Assembly (NCBI RefSeq): GCF_002858805.1 | Contig: NZ_PJZI01000038.1 | Span: forward strand, 1-48,943 | Direction: 5' to 3' | Length of the DNA stretch: 48,943 nucleotides | Source: Chimaeribacter arupi | GTDB taxonomy: Bacteria > Pseudomonadota > Gammaproteobacteria > Enterobacterales > Enterobacteriaceae | Shown: piece by piece, positions 1 to 9,563 of the stretch | Position numbering within the stretch: the first letter of the stretch is position 1 | Layout: each line of letters opens with the position of its first letter | Made by a program: the position numbers and the translations under genes | Notes under the pieces: model-generated | What the model was told of the DNA's origin: nothing | Databases searched by the model: none | The model's input: the letters and a program-made list of their open reading frames with translations, nothing else

Positions 1-68
1 CAGGTAAGAACTTTCAGACTCCCACAATGTGCGTGATTGAGACAAAGCAAACGGGCACATTTCATTGA

Positions 69-275
69 ATGTCTGAAGTCAAAGAGGAGCCTGAATTCGA
101 CGCAGTTTATTGGCAAGATGCGTGGTCGCCCAGTAAAAGGTTCTACAGAAACAGAGACATTAACCTGGTCTCAGACATGGGTTATGCGATACCGGAAGAT
201 TTCAGTGATGGATAGCGCAGAAGCTTTCTGACTCGGACTAAGCATGTCGAGGATGACGACTGGCTTGATGGTTAA
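69..275 (+). pseudogene. Broken coding remnant at the left edge
   Basis: The frame starting at 69 reads like real protein (acidic, rich in W, Y, D) for 48 codons, meets an in-frame TAG at 213-215, then continues protein-like to TAA at 273-275. A different frame at 3-62 also reads protein-like up to its stop. This suggests the 3' part of a gene broken by a frameshift and an in-frame stop. I do not recognise the family. No convincing ribosome binding site precedes 69. A chance ORF remains possible. Confidence 0.25.
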
Positions 276-276
276 G

Positions 277-300
277 GTCTGCTATCAGCGAACAGCGGAC
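277..300. repeat. GTCYGY-N12-GCGGAC element, copy 1
   Basis: GTCTGC, 12 nt (TATCAGCGAACA), then GCGGAC. The same 6-12-6 arrangement occurs at 853-880, 893-916, 2563-2586 and 18449-18476, always between genes. The spacer here is nearly that of the 893-916 copy. See the finding on this repeat family. Confidence 0.6.
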
Positions 301-396
301 CACAATACCAGAGGGAAAGCATCACTGTTAATGTCCGGACAATTCATGCTAAAACCCTGTATGACATTTTTCATCGACGATTAAAAGGGGCTGTTA

Positions 397-807
397 ATGG
401 CTACAGTTGAGGTATTAAAAGTGAAGTATCCAGGCGCAGATGCCTGGCAAATGGGTGACAGTCCGGAACTGGCCAGCAAGCTTGCTGACCTGATTAAAAA
501 AGGGATCAAAACGGCCTCCTGTGGATCTCTTACCTCTTACCAGCAGGAAGAGTTTGTCCCGAAGATTGGGAGCTATAACATCATCCTTGATGGCCAGAAC
601 GTCCCGGTCTGCGTGACCAGACTGGTTTCAATGCGACTGGTGCGTTTTTGTGATGTTACTGAGGCGTTTGCACGTAAAGAAGGTGAAGGCGATTTAAGCC
701 TTGAATACTGGCAGAAAGAGCATCAGAGGTTTTTCACCTGCACAGGACATTTTTCAGACGATATGGAGCTGATCGCAGAAGAATTTGAGGTGATTGAGGT
801 GCTGTAA
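397..807 (+). CDS. ASCH-domain protein
   Basis: 136 aa. ASCH domains are beta-barrel folds related to PUA and are thought to bind RNA or modified nucleosides; some members hydrolyse acetylated cytidine. Family signs are the KTAS-type motif near residues 38-41, a hydrophobic strand followed by a basic segment, and the EGEGD..SLEYW..H..FF block near residues 96-114. The length fits a single-domain stand-alone ASCH protein. A strong AAAAGGGG ribosome binding site lies 6-7 nt before the ATG, so the start is secure. It is transcribed alone: the next gene is 244 bp away behind its own promoter. The substrate is unknown. Confidence 0.85.
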   Translation: MATVEVLKVKYPGADAWQMGDSPELASKLADLIKKGIKTASCGSLTSYQQEEFVPKIGSYNIILDGQNVPVCVTRLVSMRLVRFCDVTEAFARKEGEGDLSLEYWQKEHQRFFTCTGHFSDDMELIAEEFEVIEVL

Positions 808-852
808 GATAAAATAAACGTTCTGGCGTTTGATCCCCTGCCATTTATAACA

Positions 853-880
853 ATGTCCGCTTCTGGCACAGAGCGGACAT
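853..880. repeat. GTCYGY-N12-GCGGAC element, copy 2
   Basis: ATGTCCGC, 12 nt (TTCTGGCACAGA), then GCGGACAT: an 8-bp perfect inverted repeat between the ASCH gene and the ArsR-type gene. The spacer is of the TTYTGGCAC type, shared with 2563-2586. Confidence 0.65.
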
Positions 881-892
881 GCGCAGGGCAAG

Positions 893-916
893 GTCCGTTA
901 TGAGCGAAAAGCGGAC
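893..916. repeat. GTCYGY-N12-GCGGAC element, copy 3
   Basis: GTCCGT, 12 nt (TATGAGCGAAAA), then GCGGAC. It lies 12 bp after copy 2 and has the spacer type of copy 1, so one unit of each subtype stands in tandem here. Confidence 0.6.
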
Positions 917-990
917 GTTCAATTTGCAGTTGATGTAGCTTGAACTGTTTGAATTTGTTTTACGGCAATTAAGGAACATGGCAAACAGGG

Positions 991-1042
991 TTGACTGTTC
1001 GGTAAATATCGAACTAATATTGTTCTACATTTACCGAACAGT
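991..1042 (+). promoter_or_regulatory. Promoter inside a 14-bp inverted repeat operator
   Basis: A good sigma-70 promoter is visible: -35 TTGACT (991-996), an 18-nt spacer, -10 TAATAT (1015-1020). A perfect 14-bp inverted repeat, ACTGTTCGGTAAAT at 994-1007 and its complement at 1029-1042, brackets the -10: the left arm overlaps the -35 and the right arm covers the expected start of transcription. An inner GAAC/GTTC pair (1011-1014, 1022-1025) echoes the arms. The downstream ArsR-type gene starts at 1052, so autorepression by its product is the natural inference. Confidence 0.75.
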
Positions 1043-1051
1043 AGAAGCTTT

Positions 1052-1363
1052 ATGACTCGCTCCTATCAACATCCGGCCCCAGAAGAAGTTAATTTGTCAC
1101 AAGTACTGTTTGCTTTAAGCGACCCTACACGACTGCAAATGGTCCGTATTCTCGCTGGCCGGGAATATGTTAACAGCCTCGACCTGGCACCAGACATGCC
1201 TAAATCCACCGTAACGCATCACACCGGTACGCTGCGTAAGGCGGGTATAACTCACACTCGTCCTGAAGGTCGCAACTGCTGGATCAGCCTGCGACGTGAC
1301 TTACTGAACGCCAGGTTTCCCGGACTTCTGGACGCTATCCTGAACCAGGAACCAGGCTCATGA
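1052..1363 (+). CDS. ArsR-type winged-helix transcriptional regulator
   Basis: 103 aa, the size of a minimal ArsR/SmtB-like repressor. The block LSDPTRLQMVRIL (about residues 23-35) is the hallmark of the family, followed by a recognition helix region (PKSTVTHHTGTLRKAG, about residues 50-65) and a wing containing EGR. No cysteine cluster typical of metal sensors is visible, so it more likely senses an organic ligand, perhaps a substrate of the exporter encoded next. Its TGA overlaps the ATG of the MFS gene (ATGA at 1360-1363), indicating translational coupling. The inverted repeat at 994-1042 is the likely operator. Confidence 0.85.
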   Translation: MTRSYQHPAPEEVNLSQVLFALSDPTRLQMVRILAGREYVNSLDLAPDMPKSTVTHHTGTLRKAGITHTRPEGRNCWISLRRDLLNARFPGLLDAILNQEPGS

Positions 1364-2490
1364 TTTGTCTGTTATGGCCGCTGATACTTGGGGGTTTTGC
1401 GCTTGGTCTGGATGCTTATGTTCTGGCTGGGCTTCTGCCGGGCATGGCACGGGATTTACAAACAACGCAGGCTATGGCTGGCCTTGGTGTCGCGTTATTC
1501 ACCGTAGCTTATGCGGTAAGTGCGCCTGCTTTAGCCTCTGTTTCGACACGTTATTCGACACGGACAGCGTTGTTGGCCGGTATTGGCCTCTTCACCGTGG
1601 GCAACTTAGCGACAACTTTCGCCCCCACACTGAAGATCTTATTCGTCTCCCGCGTGATTGCTGGCGTTGGGGCTGGTTTATACTCACCGCTGGCTACAGC
1701 GAGCGCTGCCGCCATGGTCAATTCATCCCAACGTGGCCGGGCACTTTCCCTGATACTTGCAGGCTTAAGTGCCGGGACAGCCTTAGGGGTTCCTTTCGGG
1801 TTATTGCTCGAAGCACACTTTGGCTGGAGATGGACCATCGGGTTAATCATTCTGTTGGGCGTTCTGGCTGCGTCAGGGGTAGCAGGGGCCGGCTCCTTTC
1901 CAACCCTGACGCCTGTCAGATGGAAAGAACGACTCAGTGTACTAACTGAACCTTTTATCCTCTCCACACTGGCCGTGACGCTGTGCACAGGCATTGCATC
2001 ACTGGGGCTATATACCTATATGGCTGAAATATTATCATCCAGGGCCATGGGGGATTTTACTGGCAGCTTTATATGGTTCTGGGGATTGGGGGGGATGGCC
2101 GGGGCATTATTCATCGGGAAAGCTATTGACCAATGCCTTACCTCTGCCAGGGCGACGTTATTACTGCTCATCGTGTTGGGAATGGGCTTTGCGTTAATGG
2201 GATATGCACCCGTGGCATTAGCAGGTATAGGATGTTTTATTTGGGGGATGTGCGGTTGGGCCAGTATGGCACCCCAACAGCATGTTCTGGTGTCTTATGC
2301 ACCGAAACAAGCCACGGCCTCTGTAGCCTGGAATTCATCGGCTAACTATCTCGGTAGTGGTATTGGTGTGGCGCTGGGTTCTGCGGCATTGAATTCAGGC
2401 GTCCCAGCCAACTGGCTGCCAGCCGGGTCAATGATAGCCGTACTGCTGGCATTAACGCTTCACTCGTTCAAACGCCATTACCCCAAATAA
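1360..2490 (+). CDS. MFS drug/sugar efflux transporter
   Basis: 376 aa, almost entirely hydrophobic with about 10-12 membrane segments, of the AraJ/Cmx-like proton antiporter group in the inner membrane. The RVIAGVGAGLYSPLA region in helix 4 and the GTALGVPFG stretch in helix 5 (antiporter motif C position) support this. Substrate cannot be read from sequence; related exporters act on chloramphenicol-like drugs, purines or sugars. It is coupled to an ArsR-type gene, which suggests induction by the exported compound. The first membrane helix starts almost at the initiator, so the N-terminus is short for the family. Base composition is lower in GC than the genes at the right end of the window, fitting an accessory region. 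Confidence 0.85.
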   Translation: MICLLWPLILGGFALGLDAYVLAGLLPGMARDLQTTQAMAGLGVALFTVAYAVSAPALASVSTRYSTRTALLAGIGLFTVGNLATTFAPTLKILFVSRVIAGVGAGLYSPLATASAAAMVNSSQRGRALSLILAGLSAGTALGVPFGLLLEAHFGWRWTIGLIILLGVLAASGVAGAGSFPTLTPVRWKERLSVLTEPFILSTLAVTLCTGIASLGLYTYMAEILSSRAMGDFTGSFIWFWGLGGMAGALFIGKAIDQCLTSARATLLLLIVLGMGFALMGYAPVALAGIGCFIWGMCGWASMAPQQHVLVSYAPKQATASVAWNSSANYLGSGIGVALGSAALNSGVPANWLPAGSMIAVLLALTLHSFKRHYPK

Positions 2491-2562
2491 ATGGCTTCAG
2501 ATCCACAAACAATATATTTCTGTATTTATGGCACATCGTTGTTATTAGTTCAATGTGTCAAC

Positions 2563-2586
2563 GTCCGCTTTTGGCACTTAGCGGAC
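2563..2586. repeat. GTCYGY-N12-GCGGAC element, copy 4
   Basis: GTCCGC, 12 nt (TTTTGGCACTTA), then GCGGAC, between the MFS gene and the first aldo/keto reductase. The spacer is close to that of copy 2. Confidence 0.6.
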
Positions 2587-2691
2587 TGCTCGCCCCCTCA
2601 CATTAATGAACACATCTAATAAACCCTAGCGAATTACCCCATCTAATCGAATAAATCACATTGCGTTATGCTTTTCCTACTCAACCGCTGA

Positions 2692-4582
<1,891 letters not shown>

Positions 4583-4604
4583 AAGCGGGGCGGGAAACAC
4601 AAAG

Positions 4605-4648
4605 AGTACGCAGGCCAACATCTTTATGGCCTGCGTACTGGAGTACGC
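4605..4648. repeat. Nested inverted repeat with two competing hairpins
   Basis: AGTACGCAGGCCA (4605-4617) pairs perfectly with TGGCCTGCGTACT (4627-4639) over 13 bp with a 9-nt loop. The right arm also pairs with AGTACGC at 4642-4648, giving GCGTAC-TGGA-GTACGC. The two structures share the middle segment and exclude each other. It lies between convergent genes. No T-run follows, so it is not a plain intrinsic terminator; a REP-like or bidirectional stop element is possible. Confidence 0.6.
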
Positions 4649-4786
4649 TATATCATCTTTAAAATGGCCAGGCTGCCCGATGTTATACCACTATTATCGT
4701 GACATGGCCGGGTGAGGCGGAATAAGGTCTCCAGCCCGGCTATTTTCTCCTGGCCGGTATTATCTCCGGAAAAGGAGATACTGGCA

Positions 4787-5350
4787 TCAGCGCACCCATT
4801 TCGGTGGTGGCGGCGTGTATGACAGCGCCTTTTCAATCAGCTCATCAGGATCATCTGAGATAATAAGCATCTCTGAATACGCTTTTTTCATGAATCCGTC
4901 ATCGATCATGCGTTCAAAAAAGGTAAACAGGGAATCAAAATAGCCATTCACGTTGAAAAAGGCACAGGCCTTATTATGCAGGCCCAGTTGCGCCCAGGTC
5001 CATGCTTCAAATATCTCTTCCAGCGTACCGGCACCGCCGGGAAGTGCAATAAAGAAATCTGCATTTTCAGCCATCGTTGACTTACGTTCATGCATATCTT
5101 TGACGACTTTCAGCTCGCTGACACCGCGATGCGCCAGCTCATGGTTCACCAGCGAGTGTGGCATAACCCCAATAACATGAACACCGGACGCGATGGCCGT
5201 ATCCGCCAGCGTTCCCATGAGGCCAACGTGGCCGCCGCCATAAACCAGGCTGACGTTCCTGTCAGCCATCGCCTGAACCAGGCGCTCAGTTTCTTTAATA
5301 AAAGCGGGATCAGTTCCGTGAGCCGATCCGCAGAAAACAGCTGCGCGCAT
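4787..5350 (-). CDS. LOG-family nucleotide 5'-monophosphate phosphoribohydrolase
   Basis: 187 aa, Rossmann-fold LOG (TIGR00730) family. The signature PGGAGTLEE is at residues 104-112, and MHERK at 86-90 carries the conserved catalytic/phosphate-binding arginine. The N-terminal CGSAHG and YGGGHVGLMG motifs bind the nucleotide. Characterised relatives split the N-glycosidic bond of nucleoside monophosphates, releasing base and ribose 5-phosphate; some make cytokinins and others, such as PpnN, act on purine and pyrimidine nucleotides. Often misnamed lysine decarboxylase. It is on the same strand as, and downstream of, the pyrE/pyrD-like cluster, but 309 bp separate them, so cotranscription is uncertain. 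Confidence 0.88.
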   Translation of the reverse strand: MRAAVFCGSAHGTDPAFIKETERLVQAMADRNVSLVYGGGHVGLMGTLADTAIASGVHVIGVMPHSLVNHELAHRGVSELKVVKDMHERKSTMAENADFFIALPGGAGTLEEIFEAWTWAQLGLHNKACAFFNVNGYFDSLFTFFERMIDDGFMKKAYSEMLIISDDPDELIEKALSYTPPPPKWVR

Positions 5351-5659
5351 ACTTTCCTTCGTCCTTTCCTAAAAATAGAACACGATAGACATTTTTCGTC
5401 CTGATTATCACAAAACAGGCCGGTCAGTACCAATACAATTCCTGCAAAGAGATATTATTATGGCAATGTCTGGCCGGCCTGCCGGTTTAATACAGCGCTG
5501 GATAATAACCCTAAGTTAATATGACCCCGCTGAATTAACGGCGTGCCATGCCACCTGAACAAGGCGCAGGCTGATTATTTTCGACGGACCCAATAACGAT
5601 AACCCTGCCTGTTCCCGCAGCCAATTCAACGTATACCCGGCCTTGGGTTTAAATATATA
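5351..5659. other. Intergenic gap without a recognised gene
   Basis: 309 bp, AT-richer than its surroundings, between the LOG gene and the ParB/SbnI-like gene (both minus strand). I found no protein-like reading frame and no clear intrinsic terminator. It presumably carries the LOG promoter. Confidence 0.4.
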
Positions 5660-6088
5660 TCAGCCTATACGCAATTCATCCAAAGAAATCCGCACCTCCG
5701 GCAGCAAGGGACTAAACCGGTGCTTCGTTGTTTTAAAAGGCAGCAGTACTCTGCGCGCTATCTCGGCACTGATCTGAGTCGTTGGGTAAGGTGTTTCATT
5801 ATCCCATCTCAGCACACTTACCCGCGGGTCGTCATAACGCAGTCTGACCACGGGAAGATGGGTTAACCCCAGATGCCGGGCCACGTTTAACCTGTGATTA
5901 CCGTCCATCACCCAGCCTGACGCCCACTCAACAGGGATAACCGTGGTCCATATTCCTTCACAGAGAATACGCGCAGACAACCCCTTTACCGCCTCGCTGC
6001 TGATCTCTTCTGACTGCCGGAGACAGGTAATCTTCTCAAGTTGTACAATGTAATTCACTGATGTCTCTGTCGCGACGTGTTCAGACAT
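5660..6088 (-). CDS. ParB/Srx-fold protein, SbnI/SerK-like
   Basis: 142 aa from the ATG at 6088, chosen because GGAG lies 7 nt upstream and overlaps the pyrE-like stop; a TTG at 6106 is the only longer start. The core motif VMDGNHRLNVA (about residues 60-70) is the DGHHR-type motif of ParB N-terminal-like proteins. The remainder (PVVRLRY, then PFKTTKHRF) resembles free-serine kinases such as SbnI, which make O-phosphoserine for 2,3-diaminopropionate synthesis. Too short and without a helix-turn-helix to be a partition ParB. It begins 4 nt after the pyrE-like stop. Context with an SbnA-like remnant supports a serine-kinase role, but this is inference. Confidence 0.6.
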   Translation of the reverse strand: MSEHVATETSVNYIVQLEKITCLRQSEEISSEAVKGLSARILCEGIWTTVIPVEWASGWVMDGNHRLNVARHLGLTHLPVVRLRYDDPRVSVLRWDNETPYPTTQISAEIARRVLLPFKTTKHRFSPLLPEVRISLDELRIG

Positions 6089-6092
6089 GGTA

Positions 6093-6743
6093 TTACTCCG
6101 CGCCAAATTCCTTGAGGTAAATTTCTATCTTTCTTACTTTGCCCTGTGCGTCAGGCGCGTCTCTTAAACACGACACAATATGACCAATGGTGGTTATCGA
6201 ATAGATATCAATATTAAGCCGCGCTGCCGCACGTTGCAGCGCAGAGCCGGAGCCCTCCGCCCCGCGCTCCTGCCGGTCAAGCGCCACGAGATAAGCCGCC
6301 GGGAGGCCGCCTTCAGCCCGTATCAGCTTAATGCTGTCGTCAATGGTCATCCCTGACGTAATGACATCATCAACAGTGACTATTCTTTTATGTTGCAAAG
6401 CGGCGCCAACCATTAACCCGCCGTCACCATAGCTCTTTATCTCTTTACGGTTGAAGGCGTAATTTACCTCGGTGTGGAAATCACGCTGAAGAGAAAGCGC
6501 AATGGCGACGCCCAGGGGTATCCCTTTATAAGCCGGCCCAAAAATTACCTCAGGGGATAAGTTATTCTCCGAAATAAAACGCGCATAAAACCAGGCGGCT
6601 TTATTAAGAAGACGGGCACTGGAAAGTTTGCCGAAATTAAAGAAATAGGGACTGTTCCTGCCGGACTTTAACGTAAAATCCCCGAATTCAACCACATCAC
6701 TGCTAATCAAGAAATCCGCAAATTCATGCTGTGCGTCTGACAT
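6093..6743 (-). CDS. pyrE: Orotate phosphoribosyltransferase (PyrE-like)
   Basis: 216 aa. Catalyses orotate + PRPP to orotidine 5'-phosphate. The PRPP loop VDDVITSG is at residues 124-131; GDFTLKSGRNSPYFF (21-35), FGPAYKGIPL (68-77) and FNRKE (97-101) are standard PyrE motifs. The ATG at 6743 was chosen because AGAGGA lies 7 nt upstream; an upstream start at 6767 would overlap pyrD by 44 nt. It still overlaps the pyrD-like 3' end by 20 nt, so the two are tightly coupled. The housekeeping enterobacterial pyrE normally sits beside rph, not here, so this is probably an extra copy. Confidence 0.88.
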   Translation of the reverse strand: MSDAQHEFADFLISSDVVEFGDFTLKSGRNSPYFFNFGKLSSARLLNKAAWFYARFISENNLSPEVIFGPAYKGIPLGVAIALSLQRDFHTEVNYAFNRKEIKSYGDGGLMVGAALQHKRIVTVDDVITSGMTIDDSIKLIRAEGGLPAAYLVALDRQERGAEGSGSALQRAAARLNIDIYSITTIGHIVSCLRDAPDAQGKVRKIEIYLKEFGAE

Positions 6744-7779
6744 AATATGATCCTCTGGCTTGGTCAATTGAGCTGAACCCGTCCCGCTGCATGCACGCTT
6801 TCATTTGCTTAAGCATGGCCGGTATCAGGGAGGGGCCATCATAAATAAAGGCCGTATATATCTGGCAAAGTGTGGCCCCCATACAAATTCGCAGGTAGGC
6901 CTCTTCGCCGCTGTTAATGCCCCCGGATGCGATAATAGGTTTACTGTTCCCGATGGCCGTATATGCCCTTTGCAGCATGTCGCGCGATTTTTTCTGCAAC
7001 GGTGTCCCTGACAAGCCCCCTGTTTGCAGATGTGAAGGCAGATTATTAAGGCTATCCCTGCTGGTGGTGGTATTGCTGATGATAATCCCATCAACCACAG
7101 ATCGCGCTAAATAGGTAAGCAGCTCGGATTCTTCACCCGGTGCCATATCCGGGGAGAGCTTAATCAGCAGAGGGCACCCCGGTTTCCTTTGCTGCCTTAA
7201 GGTATCCAGTCTCCTGAGCAAGGGATCTATCGAGGCCGCCTGCTGAAGATCTCTTAATCCCGGTGTGTTGGGCGAAGAGAGGTTAATGGTCAGGTAATCC
7301 GCAAATGAGATAAGCGTTTCCGCTCCCTTGATAAAATCATCCATATCGTTGGCAGAGGTCTTATTCTTGCCCAGATTGACTCCCAGCGTGAGGTCACCTT
7401 TGTGGTTGATGAGACGCTGCTGCACATACGCCATACCCTTTGAGTTAAACCCATAGCGATTGATAATGGCTCTGTCATCTTTCAGGCGGAACAACCGGGG
7501 ACGGGGGTTCCCAGGCTGAGGCTGAGGGGTGACTGAGCCTACCTCAACAAAACTGAACCCAAGGCGGGCAAGCGCTTGATACGCCTCGGCATCTTTGTCA
7601 AAGCCTGCGGCCATCCCCACGGGGTGGGTAAAGTGTTTTCCCCATACGTTCAGGGAAAGCCCATCAGGAATGCGGAGAGTTTGAGCCGGCGCAAACCGGC
7701 GCAGGCCGAGGATGGCAAGGTGATGTGCGGTTTCGGGATCAAGCCGCAACAGCGCTTTACGGCTGAGTTCAACGATCAT
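6724..7779 (-). CDS. pyrD: Dihydroorotate dehydrogenase, class 2 (PyrD-like)
   Basis: 351 aa FMN enzyme oxidising dihydroorotate to orotate with quinone as acceptor; class 2 type, membrane-associated through its N-terminal helices. Motifs: GMAAGFDKDAEA (55-66), VGSVTPQPQPGNPRPRLFRL (80-99), and INLSSPNTPGLR (165-176) with the class 2 catalytic serine. From memory it differs clearly from the E. coli housekeeping PyrD and resembles alphaproteobacterial/mitochondrial class 2 enzymes. Its ATG overlaps the stop of the upstream SbnA-like remnant (7776-7779) and its end overlaps the pyrE-like start. Probable acquired second copy in a small operon. Confidence 0.88.
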   Translation of the reverse strand: MIVELSRKALLRLDPETAHHLAILGLRRFAPAQTLRIPDGLSLNVWGKHFTHPVGMAAGFDKDAEAYQALARLGFSFVEVGSVTPQPQPGNPRPRLFRLKDDRAIINRYGFNSKGMAYVQQRLINHKGDLTLGVNLGKNKTSANDMDDFIKGAETLISFADYLTINLSSPNTPGLRDLQQAASIDPLLRRLDTLRQQRKPGCPLLIKLSPDMAPGEESELLTYLARSVVDGIIISNTTTSRDSLNNLPSHLQTGGLSGTPLQKKSRDMLQRAYTAIGNSKPIIASGGINSGEEAYLRICMGATLCQIYTAFIYDGPSLIPAMLKQMKACMQRDGFSSIDQARGSYYVRRTA

Positions 7780-8170
7780 TTCACGACGTCCAGGGTGGCA
7801 TCAAATGCCTTCAGGCTTAACGCCAACTGCTGCCTCAGTTGCTCGCATGACAGTAACGGCATCTTTTTATCCGCCAGCCATTCATCGTCGTAGAACTGTT
7901 CCAGATAATTAATGCCGGAGTCGGGTGCTATCGCCATCACTGACTGAATATCGTCAAGCTGCAGCGCCATCAATGCGCTGAAGATGACCACGCCTGAGGA
8001 GCCACCCAGCAGGAGGCCGGTATCCCGCGCAAGCAGGCGGCACAACGAGATGGCATTCTGATCGGTGACGCTGTTGAGAAAATCAAATGCCGCAGGATGC
8101 CGCCGCCATCCATTATTCCGGCATGCTGAATTTTAGGAATATCGCCAAAATAGTGTAGGTAAATCAGCAC
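7776..8170 (-). pseudogene. Decayed 3' end of an SbnA/cysteine-synthase-like PLP enzyme
   Basis: The minus frame from about 8100 to 7776 reads as the C-terminal part of a cysteine synthase-fold PLP enzyme: ISLCRLLARDTGLLLGGSSG, where GGSSG sits at the cofactor phosphate side, then about 65 more residues. The open frame has only a TTG candidate start at 8045, but homology-like sequence continues upstream (NSVTDQNA) to a stop near 8133. Another frame, 8170 to about 8110, supplies a plausible preceding segment (FGDIPKI), so a frameshift is likely. About two thirds of a roughly 330-residue protein is missing. SbnA makes N-(1-amino-1-carboxyl-2-ethyl)-glutamate from O-phosphoserine. Confidence 0.6.
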
Positions 8171-8468
8171 TAAAACGTCTTAAAGGCCTAGCGATGCAGA
8201 ACTGAGCAGCATCGCGGCAGCAATGCCCTTGCTGCCCGATTAATGGAGGGGGCTCATGACAGCATTCGGTATCGCCGGCTAAAGAAGCGGCCGGGAGCAG
8301 CTGTATTCAAAAGTGAGGAAAGAATATTTTCCTTTGTCAGAACAGAAAGCGTCGACTGTTGACTATTGCGGAGGGGGGGCCAAGCCAATGCTGCCAGCCG
8401 GAATACTGAATGCGTTTAAAGCAAAAAATATCAGGCTGGTACACCTGGATTAACCGGCGTACCCCACA
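8171..8468. other. Gap without an intact gene, probable decay zone
   Basis: 298 bp between the truncated SbnA-like gene and the LysR gene. Short protein-like stretches occur in more than one frame but none forms a credible gene. The missing 5' part of the SbnA-like gene is not here, so a deletion is likely. Confidence 0.35.
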
Positions 8469-9377
<909 letters not shown>

Positions 9378-9508
9378 TCACGATGGCATACATAGTGGCG
9401 CACAGCCCTGGTTTACCCGGTATTGCGCGCCGGGCAAACGGCAGGGTGAGCAGTGTAGCGTAAAAGGGAGGGCCTTCCCCAGCGGGAAAATTGACGGGAA
9501 GCGCCGTG

Positions 9509-9543
9509 AAAAAAGGCTGAATACCCTGTCCGGTATTCAGCCT
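9509..9543 (-). terminator. Intrinsic terminator of treZ-treY
   Basis: On the minus strand AGGCTGAATACC (complement of 9532-9543) pairs with GGTATTCAGCCT (complement of 9514-9525) over 12 bp with a 6-nt loop, followed by six T (9509-9514). It lies 21 bp after the treY stop. Confidence 0.85.
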
Positions 9544-9563
9544 GTGTGGGTTACCCGGTGCCG

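Noticed and set aside
37-231. 64-codon ORF at the left edge as a gene
   Set aside because: Another frame over the same bases (69-275) is more protein-like; this one is basic and unpatterned.
4787-5350. Lysine decarboxylase
   Set aside because: The PGGAGTLEE motif family was historically given that name but members are nucleotide hydrolases; no PLP-binding motif is present.
5660-6088. Plasmid partition ParB
   Set aside because: Too short, no helix-turn-helix or centromere-like repeats, no ParA nearby; the SbnI/SerK-like reading fits better.
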